A stretch of DNA of 64,000 bases from Megascapheus bottae (GCA_024803745.1 JANJXV010000013.1:30360001-30424000), one strand, 5' to 3'; counted from the first letter of the stretch, positions 36,040 to 48,244 are shown. The notes: generated by a model not told the origin, from the sequence alone. Numbers and translations are program-made.

Positions 36040-36310
36040 TGGATTTCTTTCTTTGTTTTCTGTCCTATTCCATTGGCCTCCTGTGTCTATTTTTGTGCCC
36101 AGTACTATGATGATTTTGATACTGTGGATCTGTGGTATAATTTGAAGTGAAGAATAATGATAATCCATTGTTGTTCTTTTTGCTTAGGTTAGCTTTGGAT
36201 ATATGTTAATATTTTTGTTTTAACATGAATTTAAGATTTATAATTCTATTTCTGAATTAGATGACATTGTTCTTTTAATAAGGATTGCATTGCATCTGCT
36301 GACTGCATTG
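36040..36310 (-). mobile_element. Old L1 ORF2 fragment
   Basis: 'gtcctattccattggcctcc', 'gtgcccagtactatgatgat' and 'tttttgcttaggttagcttt' follow the complement of L1 ORF2 just past the reverse-transcriptase region. It is diverged, with no ends preserved. Confidence 0.72.
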
Positions 36311-36464
36311 GACCAGACCACTGATCAGTCCCTATCACTCTGATAAATTACAACTGTATCCCAGGCTAACTAAAGCTAGCCATTTATTCTGCATAGATGT
36401 CAGACCTGTATTCTATGGGTACCTGGATCTACTATTCTAAATATTCCTGAAACAGTTTAAATAT

Positions 36465-36694
36465 GTGAGTCTGGAGGATAGCTGTTTGGCCTAGTGGTAG
36501 AGTGCTTGCCTAGCATGCATGAATACCCCGGTTTCATTCCTTGGTAGCACATGCATGGAAAAAAAGCCGAAAGTGGTGCTGTGGCTCAAGTGGTGCTGTG
36601 GCTCAAGTGGTAGAGCTCTAGCCTTGAGAAAGCCTAAGGACAGAGCTTAGACTCTCAGCTCAAGCCCAGGACTGCTAAAAATTGTAAGTCTGGA
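36465..36694 (+). repeat. IDL-Geo SINE with internal 18-bp duplication
   Basis: Near-perfect 11-bp TSD 'gtgagtctgga' / 'gtaagtctgga' at 36465-36475 and 36684-36694. Both arms are present. In the Geo arm the unit 'gtggtgctgtggctcaa' occurs twice in tandem (about 36573-36609), duplicating the A-box-like segment. Confidence 0.93.
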
Positions 36695-36699
36695 TTTAT

Positions 36700-37880
36700 A
36701 AATTACAAATGCAACACATTATGAGTTCTATCTCTAGCGTAAACAAAGATCACTACAGGTTATGTTTAGAAACCAGTAACAAGAGGCTCCTAAAAATACA
36801 ATGTGTTTTTCTGATAAAATAGATAAAATGCATTATATATTTCATATATAATGTGTAATATTTTAGTATAGTAGTGATCCAAATTTTTTCATTGTTGATC
36901 TAATCAAAAAATGTCAAAATTGAAATGTTTTGATAGAAAGAATGCACACTGATAAACATTTGATAATGTGGTGCATAATTTTCCCTTCAGTTTGATTGAC
37001 TGGAAGTTGAGGAAGCTTAGGGAATCCAAGAAAATGAAAGAGAGCCTAAGCCAGATGATCTAGGGTTATGGAGCAAATGTCTAGTTTCCATAAAGAAAAT
37101 AAGCCAGATGTAAGCTCCTCTCACAAAGTTGATAAGTGAAACATCTCAATTAAGAAACATATTGCAAAGCTCCAATCATATGCTTATCTATTTACAAGGT
37201 AAGATGAAAATGTAATTGAGGTAATTGCCTTACAGTGCAAAGTGTGTTTCTCCATTGAAGAAATTTGAATCCTCCAAGGCATTCTCTTACTCATTGTGTG
37301 ATGAAGCAAATGACTAGTTTCCACAAAGAAAATAAGCCAGAGCTCCTCTCACAAAGTTGATAAGTGAAACATTTATTATTCTTTCTTCCATTATCATATC
37401 CACATTGATAAATACTTCAGGGATTATCCAATGTCCCAGGATAGAGATTAGGTTCTTTTGAAGATATGCATAGTAAGAAAACCAACAATAGGAGATGTAA
37501 CAAGAACAAATAGAAGAAAATATATTAAGAAAGAATGTGTGAATGGTTGTCTACAATTTAGTAATTAATATAATTTCTTTAAATTAAGTATATGTGTAAA
37601 CTGACAAAATATGATATGTAACTGAATGGAAATTATCAGTTGTGGTGGACTGGAGTGGGTTATCACAATTATTGTAGGACAAAATTGTGGAGAGAGATTT
37701 AGAGAAACAGAAATAAGCTTTTATTGTACAATATAATATACACATCATCTTGAAAAGGAGCAGAAAATGAGAAAACTGGCCATATTGCAGGGAACATGAG
37801 AAAACTAGTCTTATATAATTTTGTTTTCTATTTCTAAAGTGCAATGCTAAGGAATACATTTTAAAAAGTAATCAATGAAA
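36700..37880. other. Sequence without recognised genes
   Basis: Contains a pair of about 70-bp direct repeats (37073-37144 and 37306-37372), described separately. Confidence 0.5.
37073..37372. repeat. Local direct repeat pair, 72/67 bp
   Basis: 37073-37144 and 37306-37372 match almost completely ('ataagccaga', 'gctcctctcacaaagttgat', 'aagtgaaacat'). The difference is a short deletion of 'tgtaa' and two substitutions. They are separated by 161 bp of unrelated sequence and match no element I know. Confidence 0.9.
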
Positions 37881-37885
37881 CACAG

Positions 37886-37998
37886 AGCTGGAGGCATGTC
37901 TCCAGTAGTATTGTGCCAGTGTAGCAAGCAACAGGTACTAACTTCAAGCTCCAGTACTTTAAATTTGAAAAAAAAATAGAAAGAAAAAAAAAAAACAA
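37886..37998 (+). repeat. Old ID-type SINE
   Basis: 'gagctggaggcatgtctcca', 'gccagtgtagcaagcaacag' and 'cttcaagctccagtacttta' followed by an A-rich tail fit an older single-arm tRNA-Ala-type SINE, distinct from the left arm of IDL-Geo. Confidence 0.65.
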
Positions 37999-38334
37999 AA
38001 GATGATAGAGATGATTCAAGAAATTGGAGGATTTGACACTCAGATAATTTAGAGTATTTTAGGAGTAAATTTTTTAGCTTTTTTTAAAATTGAGTTTTTA
38101 TGTCGTATTTCATTTGCCATGTTCTATAAGCAAGAATTCAAGAATAAAATATCTATATCCAATCGCTGGCACATAAATTTAAGAACATAATTAAAATTAA
38201 GCTGAATCTTTGTCATTGACACATATCTATCTATATCAGTATGTCTATAGAATATTAATCCTATCATAGACTCATATGTCTAGATAGATATATTTATATC
38301 TCCAAATTCATGTCAATGACCTGGAGTACCTGAG

Positions 38335-39850
38335 TATTGAGTAATTGCTCTTGTATTGTTTAGATCTAATACCTACATATAAAGGAGACCATGGGCCTTT
38401 AATTTCTTTGGTCTTGGCTTATCTCACTCAACATAATTTGCTCTAGTTTCATGTACTTCCCAGTAAATGCCATTATTTTCTGTTGTCTGGTGGCTATGTT
38501 AGAACTCCATTGTATATATGTACTACATTTTTAGATCCATTTATCTGTAGTGGTGCATCTTGGTTGTTTCCATCACTTGGCTATTGTGAATAGTGGTGCA
38601 GCAACAAGCATGATTATGCAGGTGTCCTTACCATATCCTGGGTCATGATGCTCAGGATAGGTGCCCAGGAATGGTATAGCTGGGTCACAGGGAAGGTCTA
38701 GGTTTAGTTTTTTCAAGAACCTCCAGACTGCTTGCCAGAGTAGTTGTGCTAGTTTACATTCCTACCAGCAGAGCAGTAAGCTTCCTCTTTCTCCACATCC
38801 CTGGCAGAATTTGTTGTTGTCTTAATTCAAAATATTGGCCATTCTGATTGGGCTAAGGTGATATCTCAGAGCTGTTTTTGATTCCTTTATGACCATGGAT
38901 GTTGAGCATTTTCTCATATGTTTCTTTGTCATTTATACATCTTCCTAGTCTCTCTAGTTCCCTTGCCCATTTAGCAATTGGTTTGTTGGGTTTGGGGACA
39001 ATCAGTTTTTTAAGATCTCAAGAGATATCGAATATTAAGCCATTGGTGTATTGTTGGTGAATACCTTTTCCCAGTTTGTTGGCTGTCTTTCTATTTTAGT
39101 GGCTATTCCTTTGTCTGTGCAGAAACGTTTTATTTTTAGGTAGTCCTATTTGTCGAGTCTCTCTTCAATCTATTGTGATCCTGGGATTCTGCTCAGGAAG
39201 TTTCTTCCTGTGCCTATGAGTTCTAGTGACTCTCCTACTCTGTCATGTAGCAGTTTCAGTTTCAGGTCTGATATTGAGGTCTCTGATCCATTTTGAGTTA
39301 ATGTTCTTACATGGCAACAGGCTGGGATCAACTTGTGGTTTTCTGCATGTGTCCACCCAGTTTTCCTAACACCAATAATTGAAGAGGCTTTGTTTATTCC
39401 ACTGTATATGCCTAGCTCCTTTGTTGAATATAGCCTAACTATAAGTATGTGGTTTTATTTCTGGATCTTCTATTCTGTTCCATAGATCTTCTGGTTCATT
39501 TTTGTGCCAATACCATGCTATTTTTTGTTATTATGGTTCTATAGTAGAGTTTGAAGTCTGGTATTGTAATATTGCCTGCATTGCTTTTTTTTACCTAGAA
39601 TTACTTTGGCAATTCTAGTTCTTTCATTGTTCCATATGAATTTTCGGATTATTTCCTCTGTTTCAGTAAAGAATATCCTTGGGATTGTTATGGGGATTGG
39701 GTTGAAATTATATATCATTTGTGGCAATATGATCATTTTCACAATGTTGACTGTCCCTATCCATGAGCATGGATAGAGGGTATTTCCCTATCCATGGAAA
39801 TGGAGGTATTTCCATTTCCTAGTATCATCTTTTATTTCTTTTATAGTTTT
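38335..39850 (-). mobile_element. Old L1 ORF2 block, 1.5 kb
   Basis: A continuous stretch of diverged L1 ORF2, reverse-oriented. It runs from the C-terminal region ('ctcaacataatttgctctag', 'agaactccattgtatatatg') up to the post-reverse-transcriptase region. A frame at 39539-39742 keeps '[20 protein letters not shown]', typical of L1 ORF2p. It is broken by many stops, lacks 3' UTR and tail, and is less similar to the young L1s of this window than they are to each other, so it belongs to an older subfamily. Confidence 0.88.
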
Positions 39851-39854
39851 CATT

Positions 39855-41495
39855 AATTAATTTTAGGATTAAATTTTTAAAGGCATCATCAAAAATGTTA
39901 TATGCATACATATGTATATTTATATGAGTTGGAGATAGTCAAGGAAGGAAATTGGTGTGTAGTTGAAGGAATAACTGGACATTTTCATAATGAGATGGGC
40001 TGAGATTTTTCCGTTGTATGGTGATTATCAGAATGGAGAACTCACGAATTTCAGGAGATAAACAGATGAATTTTTCATAAGAGTGTTTTAGTATATAGTA
40101 GGTGGTCTGGACAATTGTGGTTGACAAATGATATAATTAATGTCCTTCTCAATTTCCACCACAAAGTGGCAGTGTTACCATAAATAATTAAATTGAGACT
40201 CACTAGGCTATGTGAGGTATTTGAGCAAGATGACTCTTACTGTATTGCTATACAGAGTTCCATTATTATTTAGCATCCATTTGGAAACAGGAAATAAACA
40301 AATATAGAAAAGGAAGAGACAGCAGTTAGGAGGAATTAATTATTATAAAATATCCCAACTTTGAACTTTGTGATGGATATCTAGAATTTAGGTACTGAAT
40401 GCTGAGATAGCACAGTCTAAGACTACTTGTATAAACAAAGCTGGGGCTTCAATTCCTAGCAGTATGAGATAAAGAACAACAATGAGAGAAAAGAGTAGAG
40501 GAGATGAGGGGAGAGGAAGGGTAGGAAAGAGCGGAGGGTAAGGAAGGAGGAGAGAGAGATTTAAAAAAGGAACAGAATTGGCATAGTAATGCTATTAATT
40601 CAATTTCAAATATTAGCATTGTCATGGAAAAATAGATTTATTTTCTCTTTGTATAATCACTTTAATTTCAGATTACTGGCTGCAGGTGAAGTAACTTGCT
40701 CACTAGAAAGGTTTTCATACTTGGTATGTAATGCTATTTGGCTTTGTAAGTAAGCATCTGTCTCATTTCTGCTTCTACCACATTAATTGCCCAGAGACTC
40801 TGATACCCATAAAGATACTATTTAGGCATTCACTTTAAAAAAAAATCCCAAAAGAATCTCATGTGACAGTTTAAGAGGATTATGTAATTTCTAAGCAATG
40901 ACTATCTTACATAATATTTTAAAATATTACTCTTGATGTTAAAGTTCCTAAATTAAAACTTATGTGAGCTTTACATGATAATTTATTAAAACTAAATACT
41001 TACAATCACTAAAATATACAGCAATTTTAAATTACATTATCTTATGTAAGAAAAATAATAGGAGGCAGAATATTTATTGCTCCAGAAAGGAGATTCAGGT
41101 TGCAAAACTACATAATTTTTGGATGGAGAACACATTCTTCAAAATCCAAGTTCAAAATCAACTTTACAAGATATGTGGCATGTACTGAAATGAAATAAAA
41201 TTACTTTATGTGCCTTGATTTCTTGTATATTAATACCTTGCATTAATGATCAAAATAGCGTGTGAAAAGTATTGATATAACTGAAGTAGATAGAGAAAAT
41301 AGATTTTTTTTAAATAGTTCTCTACAAGTATATGCTATTACCCATCTCTGGAAACATTGCAGTTACAAATTCATATGTAACTCATTTCTTTTGTATAAAT
41401 TTTTCAATGAAGAGAATTATGGTTTCACTTGGTTGCCTTATACTAATTTATTTCTAATAATATTCATTCAATGCTGTAATGGAGAATGAGACTTA
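39855..41495. other. Sequence without recognised genes
   Basis: Has a purine-rich tract (about 40498-40560) and a possible scrap of old ID-type SINE (about 40400-40475). No coding signature was seen. Confidence 0.5.
40498..40560 (+). repeat. Purine-rich (GA/GGA) tract
   Basis: Almost pure A/G over about 60 bases with several GG and GGG runs. Simple sequence. Confidence 0.8.
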
Positions 41496-41500
41496 AGTGC

Positions 41501-41531
41501 ATATATATATATATGTGTGTGTGTGTATAAT

Positions 41532-41581
<50 letters not shown>
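41501..41581. repeat. Compound (AT)n(GT)n(GATA)n microsatellite
   Basis: (AT)7 at 41501-41514, (GT)n at 41515-41527, then about 12 pure GATA units at 41532-41581. The long pure GATA run suggests it is variable in length. Confidence 0.95.
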
Positions 41582-41818
41582 TAGTGGAAAATGTGGATAA
41601 AACACAAAGTCAATCAAGGTTTTTAAGCGAATTTATAAAAGAGATTATCTATAGCACACTAAGTGATAGTAGCTGAGTTTTTAATCTTATGTAAATTAGA
41701 CATCTTTGGTGTTCTTTTTAAGACATAAATAATACTATAAATAAGGCTACTCAAATGATTTCTACATATTCTTTGATGTACCAAATATATATGAGATATT
41801 CAATTTAGTTCAACAAAT

Positions 41819-42150
41819 AACATGTGCCGGGGCCAACCGGCAGCAAACCAGGGTTCGCAGATTGGGGTTCCTGAAATAGGGGACAAGGACTAGGAAGAAA
41901 AAGAAGAGAGACAGACACACCGGGTCCGGGATGTCCGCAGTCCAGGCAAAGACTGCCAAGACTGCCGCGTTTATTTTCCACTCCCTCTTCTTCCCTCCTC
42001 CTGACCCAGGGAACCTCCAGGTGTTACATTCATATGGTAATTCTCAGGTCATTTACATAGAATAGGGCCAGAAAGCAATAAGACAATAAAGCCATCCTCT
42101 GATGCAAGTCAAGGTACGGTTTGATTCCACTCTGGCTCCCAACAAACATG
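41819..42150 (-). mobile_element. Solo LTR of a class II (ERVK/IAP-like) endogenous retrovirus
   Basis: A 320-bp LTR (41825-42144) flanked by identical 6-bp repeats 'aacatg' (41819-41824 and 42145-42150), the duplication size typical of class II elements. On the minus strand it starts 'tgttgggagcc', as IAP-type LTRs do, and ends '...ggccccggca', giving TG...CA termini. A polyadenylation signal (aataaa on the minus strand) lies in the 'gtttattttcc' stretch near 41970. It is much more GC-rich and CpG-rich than its surroundings. No internal genes remain, so it arose by recombination between two LTRs of a provirus. Identical TSDs imply a fairly recent origin. Confidence 0.87.
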
Positions 42151-42521
42151 CTATGATAGTAAATCATTGAAGTATAAAATAAATGAATCCTTAAGCATAC
42201 TAATTAGAAATTTTTAGTATAATGAAAAACCCAACTAGTGGTAATTTCAGTGGGAGTTAAATTTAACATGGCCACAAATTATAAAGTTGCTTCATTCAAA
42301 ATCATCAGATTTAACTCTGAAATTATGTTAGACAGGTTTGTCTTGTACTAATAACCAATCCTATAGTGCTAACCCATTAGTCTTCATAAAATAAAAAGTA
42401 CATTATTGTACCACATCTCTTTTTGTAATTTTGTAATGATAAAACACGACAGATTTAATGTGTTCAGAGAAGAAGGAGTAGGCAATTGCTCAAGTTATAA
42501 TGAATGGAATAGTTCTTAATT

Positions 42522-42985
42522 TTGAAAAATCGTATTAAGTAAGCCAGACCCAAAGGAACATAGACTCAATGGTTTACCTCATTTGTAATGATTAGTACAC
42601 ACCTAGGACTCTCCTAGTAGAGGATTACATAAGGCCATATAGGATGAGGCTAAATGAAAGGATCTCCAGGATACGGAAACAAGAGCTTTATCTTGTGTGA
42701 TTGTTGTTCTTACTGTGCTATGTTATTTCTCTTCTCTTTTGTTGTCCTTTGGTTAGTCTCATATTGTTACTGTGTCTATCTTTGTTACCTGGCATGTTGT
42801 ATATATGTTGATTTATTTATTTGAAATAAGAAAGGGAAGAGGGGAAAACAAGATGATTGGGAGGGGTTGGGATAGAGAAATGGGGACAAAAACATGAGGA
42901 GTATCATTGTGTGAGAAGTAATGTACCTACTATCTGGCGAATGTAACTGTAACCCCTCTATACATTACAATTAAAAAAAAACTCA
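42522..42985 (+). mobile_element. 5'-truncated L1: ORF2 end, 3' UTR, A-rich tail
   Basis: It begins near the ORF2 C-terminal codons ('aagtaagccagacccaaagg', 'ctcaatggtttacctcattt') and runs through the 3' UTR to 'gtaactgtaacccctctata' and a long A/AAAG tail. Its sequence differs from the 3055-type L1, resembling the 46-47 kb and 49.5 kb copies, so it may be an older branch. Confidence 0.88.
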
Positions 42986-43014
42986 GGAAAAAAAAGAAAA
43001 AAGAAAAAGAAAAT

Positions 43015-45100
43015 TCACTGGAGCAAAAATTATTTCTAATCTGAAATAATTTCCAGAGCCTCCTCTTTGCTTTTTCTGGAAAGTTACGTTTTAAGATGTG
43101 TTAAAAAAGCAGTTTCAACAAATCACTTTGAAAGTATACTCTTGTTTTCACTGTCATTTTTTAGCCTTGTAATGTTGAAAGCTAAACTAGAACTATAAAA
43201 TATTTTACTTTTGTGTTTTCTCCACTTTTCTTGGTTTGGCTTACTGTTTAAAATTCATTTTGCCTACTTATTCAGTAATCAATACACTTATTTAAAGAGC
43301 AGGGTTTAAGTTTACCTACTCTTGCTTAAACATCCCCATAAATTTGTAAATATGCAGTGGGACACATCCATCTAATCTGCACTTTGCTCTAGTAAATAGC
43401 TTCTGTATATTACAGCAGATCAATAAAACAGAATGTCAACATAATAATAATAGTAATAATAATTTTTGCCTGGAATCCAAGTATTTTAGGTAATTTATTG
43501 AGACCCAGCTCACTGTCTTTTGCCTCTTTCTCAGTGAACTTGTGAAATCTATGCTTTACAAATGACATAAATGAATTTGAAAGTTTCCTGATATAAGAAA
43601 TGTGCTTAATGGCTGACACTCTGTCTTTTCTTACTCTGAACTAATGGGGATTATCATTATGCTACTAGGTTAACCCCATTTCATTCGAAGAATCTGTTAG
43701 TAATTCAAAACTAATGAAGTTCACACTATGACATTAATTTCAGTCACGCGGACTATGCTCCATAAATATTTGACACCTTACAGCAAAGAGTACTTTTCTC
43801 TTGCATAAGTCAAATGATTCCAACACTAAAAGGCCAGTATGTCTGTGACAGTCATGGCAATAGATACAGGATAGTGGCAGAGTGCGTACTTAGCATCAAA
43901 CTTGGAAAATCTAAACAAGCCCTAATTAAACAAGGATTGCTTCTTTCAAAAGATTTTTCTTTCTTTAGCACATTAAATTATGCCCTAGTGTCAACAAACT
44001 GTTAAAGGAATAATAGACTGTCCAATCTTGAGGAAAAAATATGGATTCTACATTTGAGCTACAAACTGCCTATCATTCTCAATCTTCAGAGATAGATAGT
44101 CTGAATTACTTATTAAAACTGAAAGTTCCTTGACTTTCTATCCCCAAACTTCTGATCAAAAAGATATGAATTGTAGCCCATAAAGTTGTGTCTTGGTAAA
44201 AATCGGAGTCTCAGAACAGAGTCCATTGACTTCTGCCTGACTAGAATTGCAGATAACTGAGGAGAGTTGGTCTTGACCAGATTCTAGGAACTTCCTGGAA
44301 ATTGGCTGAGTTCAGGAAAATAGGTATCTCTAGATGATAGCTTCATAATTGTCTTAGTTTGAGATTACCAAATTAGATTTATTAGTAATTAGCCTTCCTA
44401 GTATAGTAAGGTAATATTTCTCTCAATTACTTACTAAGAGCATTATTTTGTCAACTTTTTGTATGTAAACAACTGATTAGCCATAATTGAGGTAAACAGT
44501 AACAAATAATAATAGCAACAAAACAGTAGCCATGGTACCACATTTAAGAATTCCCTAAATTTCAAATGGGATTAGTAATTTTTCTGTGTGGATTATGAGG
44601 ACAAAATATAATTGTACTTCATTATTGTCTACTTAAAAGCAATAAAGTGTTAGTAAAAGCAAAAGATATCATCATCTGTATTTAAATAACCTGAAGACAC
44701 TGTAACTTAACAAATGGCAGAAGTGACATTTGTTTTCAACCTATTTAGTTTTTATCAAACTTGTCTGGGAAAAGTGTGCAAAAATCAATTCTGGAAACAA
44801 GTTTCTAGTAAAAATTTTAAGAAGATATATTTTGTTTTTGCCATTGTTTGTGAAATGTAAAACATATATTATTGAGACAAAAGATGTTGATCATGAAAAA
44901 TGGCATCAGATAGATGTGCATGCTTTTCTTCAATGTTTTCAATCTAGAAACCAAACAAAAACAATTGGAACAGACACACATTTTCTACAAGGGGATATAG
45001 CTTTTGCTTTTGTAAAAACATCCTCTTCCTGTACCAGCCTTTTACATTATAGTTATATGTTAAATTTAATTATAATTATTTTATGCATAAAAATAAGTAA
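43015..45100. other. Sequence without recognised genes
   Basis: No nameable repeat. A 127-codon frame at 44730-45113 has no recognisable domain; it runs straight into a SINE at its 3' end and is probably fortuitous. Confidence 0.5.
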
Positions 45101-45101
45101 A

Positions 45102-45328
45102 TCCAGGTGCTGATGACTTTCTCCTGTAATCCAAGCTACTCAAGAGGCTGAGATCTGAGGATCCTGCTTCAAATCCAGCCTGACAGTAAAGTTCTCAAGA
45201 CTCAAATCCAGTGAACTGCCTGAAAAAGCCTATAAAGGAGATGAGGCACAGGTTGTAGAACAATAGTCTGGAAAAAAGAAGCTGAGAAACAGTGCCTAGG
45301 CCCTGAGTTCAAACCCTAGGACTGACAC
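45102..45328 (+). repeat. 7SL/B1-like + Geo-arm SINE, old copy
   Basis: 'ctcctgtaatccaagctact', 'aagaggctgagatctgagga', a decayed middle, then 'tgagttcaaaccctaggact'. Confidence 0.85.
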
Positions 45329-45373
45329 ATAGAAAAATAAACTGATATTTTTTTGCCTATTGCTTTTTTGTAG

Positions 45374-45375
<2 letters not shown>

Positions 45376-45426
<51 letters not shown>

Positions 45427-45428
45427 TA
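45376..45428. repeat. (GT)n microsatellite
   Basis: About 22 pure GT units followed by interrupted units. A histidine/threonine-rich frame on the minus strand is an artefact of this repeat. Confidence 0.95.
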
Positions 45429-45686
45429 TGATATAATTGGAAGACATAGTAGTAATTAAGGGTTGCCTTGATTTGTTTATATTGATGCAATGGTTTTCGT
45501 ACAAGGGCACAAGACTCCCCTTGCACTGAAGTGGAAAATTTTTTTAAAAAATCTTAGTATCCTGTTATCTTCAAGGAACATCAATCTGCTTTGTATGTAA
45601 TGCATAATATGTCCCCTTTGCAATACTCAAACAAAATCACTCTCTATTGTACTTAGTTTCCCTAAGTTGAAAGTTTTGTTTCTGAA

Positions 45687-45920
45687 TTTTTTTTGTGGGT
45701 CATGGGCCTTAAACTCTGGGCATGGGCACTGTCCCTGAGCTCTTCAGCTCAAGGCTATCGCCCTACCTCTTTAACCACAGCCCCACTTCCCCTTTCTAGG
45801 GATTAAATGGAGATAAGAGTCTCAGGGTATTTAGTGGCCAGGCTGGCTTTGAACTAAAAATCCTCAGATCTCCGCCTCCTAAATAGCTGGGATTACGGGC
45901 GTCAGCCACCACATTCAGCT
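45687..45920 (-). repeat. 7SL/B1-like + Geo-arm SINE
   Basis: Reverse-oriented full-length copy: T-run, 'ctgagctcttcagctcaagg', 'gagataagagtctcagggta', 'tcctcagatctccgcctcct' and 'agctgggattacgggcgtca'. It is well preserved at the 7SL-like end. Confidence 0.9.
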
Positions 45921-45924
45921 TATT

Positions 45925-46640
45925 TTCGTTTTGATTTCCATTATCTCTGATGTAGTCTGACAACAGCTGAGTTGGTTCATAGTAATAAAATCTTAAGCTA
46001 CTCTCAAATGTTGCAATATTTCATGCATCCACACACCCAAAATTTAGTTTCATATTTTTAAACTCTGAGAAACAACTATTAATATTTTTGAGAAATTGAG
46101 ATCAATGATTTAACATGGACAATTTCAGAATTAAGCAACAAGACATTCTAAACTAATATACTTATGTACTTTCCTCTAGTTCTACTTTCACTCAATCCTA
46201 AACTACATAAATACCGCAAGGAGGCACAAATGATGTAAGGCTGAACCTAAACAAAATATAAAAAGAGAAATGCAAGACCTTAGAGGAACTTACATAGAAT
46301 GGTATTCTGACAGAATGAAGTGAATTTGAAACAAAATAGAGATGAAGATAACACATTAGCATCTTCTTGAGAGAATTAACGTTTGCATTTGAAAATGGTG
46401 TCTTGAGTTCAGCAGATACTTGGGGGAGAGACTTATTTTTTTAAGATCAGTGGACAAGCCTGGGAATGATACTGATGTTACTTCTTTCAGAAACCAGTTG
46501 GATCAATGAAGCAACATCATATGCTTCCAGCATAAAATTAAATAGTATAATGCAACAAAATTATGCACCCGAAGTATACTTTTTAAATGCCTCCTAATAA
46601 TTACTTTGTTCTAATTTTTCCTGAAAATGTTGTAGGTAAG
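45925..46640. other. Sequence without recognised features
   Basis: No gene or nameable repeat was seen. Confidence 0.5.
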
Positions 46641-46643
46641 GAT

Positions 46644-47228
46644 AAGAATTGAATCCCTTAGGTAACAAAATCAGATACTGTAACAATATGAGATTAACCA
46701 AAGCTCAACACAAGAGAAGAGAAAAGAAACGATAGTACATTAAGAACAACAGTCACTCATAATTAGGCTCTTGTTTCCATGTCCTGGAGGTCCATTAATT
46801 TGGCCTCATCCTATATGGCCTTATGTAACTAGGGATTGAGCTATTGTAATCCTCTGCTAGGAGAGTCCTGGGTTTGAACTAGTTATTACAAATGAAGGAA
46901 ACCGTTGAGCCTATGTTCCTTTGGGTCAGGCTTACTTCATTTACTATGATTTTTTTCCAAGTCTTTCCATTTCATTCTTTTTATTGTTACAGTATATGAC
47001 TTTGATAACTGATGTATTATATATATATGTTTATTTGTGTATTTATTTGAAATAGGCAGAGAGAAAAAAGATGAGGGGAGGAGGTGGGGAGGGAAATGGG
47101 GACAAAAACATGAGAAGGGGTTTCAACATGTAAAATGTAATGTACCTTCTATCTGGTGAATATAACTGTAACCCCTCTATACATTAACATAAAAAATAAA
47201 ATAAATAAATAAACAAGAAGAATTGAAT
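46644..47228 (+). mobile_element. Twin-primed L1 3' end with 11-bp TSDs
   Basis: TSD 'aagaattgaat' is at 46644-46654 and 47218-47228. The first part (about 46655-46975) is L1 ORF2-end/3' UTR sequence in reverse orientation. The second (about 46976-47217) is the forward 3' UTR with polypurine block, 'ataactgtaacccctctata' and an (AAAT)n tail. This is twin-priming structure again, in the opposite overall orientation to the 14.9-kb copy. Confidence 0.9.
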
Positions 47229-47296
47229 GACTCAAAGTACCTAACAGTATGCTTTTTACTCATAGATGATGGATGGCTGTGGCGATTGGCTATTGA

Positions 47297-47300
<4 letters not shown>

Positions 47301-47326
<26 letters not shown>
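47301..47326. repeat. (AT)n microsatellite
   Basis: Thirteen pure AT units. Confidence 0.95.
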
Positions 47327-47331
<5 letters not shown>

Positions 47332-47356
47332 CATATCAAAATAGATTATACACACA

Positions 47357-47547
47357 TTTTTTGCCATTCCTGGGCTTGAACTCAGGGCCTGAGCACTGTA
47401 CTTGGACTTTCTCAAAACTAGAGGTCTACCACTTGAGCTACAGCACCACTTTTGGCTTTTTTCTATGTATGTAGTACCAAGGAATTGAACCCAGGTCTTC
47501 CTGCATGCTACTCAAGAACTCTACCACTAGGCCAAACTCCCCGACCC
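47357..47547 (-). repeat. IDL-Geo SINE
   Basis: Both arms present in reverse order: 'gggcttgaactcagggcctg', 'cttgagctacagcaccactt', 'attgaacccaggtcttcctg' and 'ctaccactaggccaaactcc'. Moderately diverged. Confidence 0.92.
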
Positions 47548-47549
47548 TC

Positions 47550-48244
47550 ATTTTTTAATTGATAATAATTTATTTCATTTGTTCTTAGTTCCTTAAAAGT
47601 CATCATCCTGTTTTTCTCTCTTATAGAACTTGGAGAATTTCTTTCATATAATTATAATTGACTTCAATTTTAATATGTGAAGATTTTTCCATATGCCTAT
47701 TGTCCATTTCAACATATAAAAGTATCAATGTAGACTCTGTATTTAGTACTTGTAATAGTCATTAAAATACAAAATCACTTGATAAAAATTATTGAATAAT
47801 AGCCATTTAATACCTTAGAATAGCATTGTAGGATTCAAGTGCAAGTAGTTTATAAGTGATTCACTTTTTAAAAAGGAAATGAGACAAAATGGGTCTTCCA
47901 TTGGTTAATTTGCACTTTATTCACTTTTTTGTTACTGTGGAAACGAAGGTATTGGAATTCAGTGATATATCTGGAGCAAAAAATCACTCAGTTTTCAATG
48001 AAACTTTCAACAAAATTTTTCTCTTCTATATGACAGGGGAGCAGTGAGGGAAAAAAAGGCAACTGTAGCAGTGGCTAGATAGTGTTGGCCAGGACTCAAG
48101 GCCTACTTGGTTTTCAATGCACTATCATTATAGGGAATGAAAATGGTCATTTTCTCTTGAGTGGAGAAATGCATGTTGTATTCATTCATATTCTCTTTTA
48201 TATAATGTGCATTGATACATGTCAACTTATATAATGCCTGCTAT
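47550..48244. other. Sequence without recognised features
   Basis: No gene or nameable repeat was seen. Confidence 0.5.

Noticed and set aside
41825..42144. CpG-rich block as a gene promoter island
   Set aside because: TG...CA ends, 6-bp TSDs and an IAP-type start identify it as a solo LTR.
44730..45113. 127-codon open frame on the plus strand
   Set aside because: No recognisable domain or start context, hydrophobic and AT-driven composition, and its 3' end runs into an old SINE. Treated as a chance frame.
45296..45526. His/Thr-repeat frames on the minus strand
   Set aside because: Translation of a GT microsatellite.
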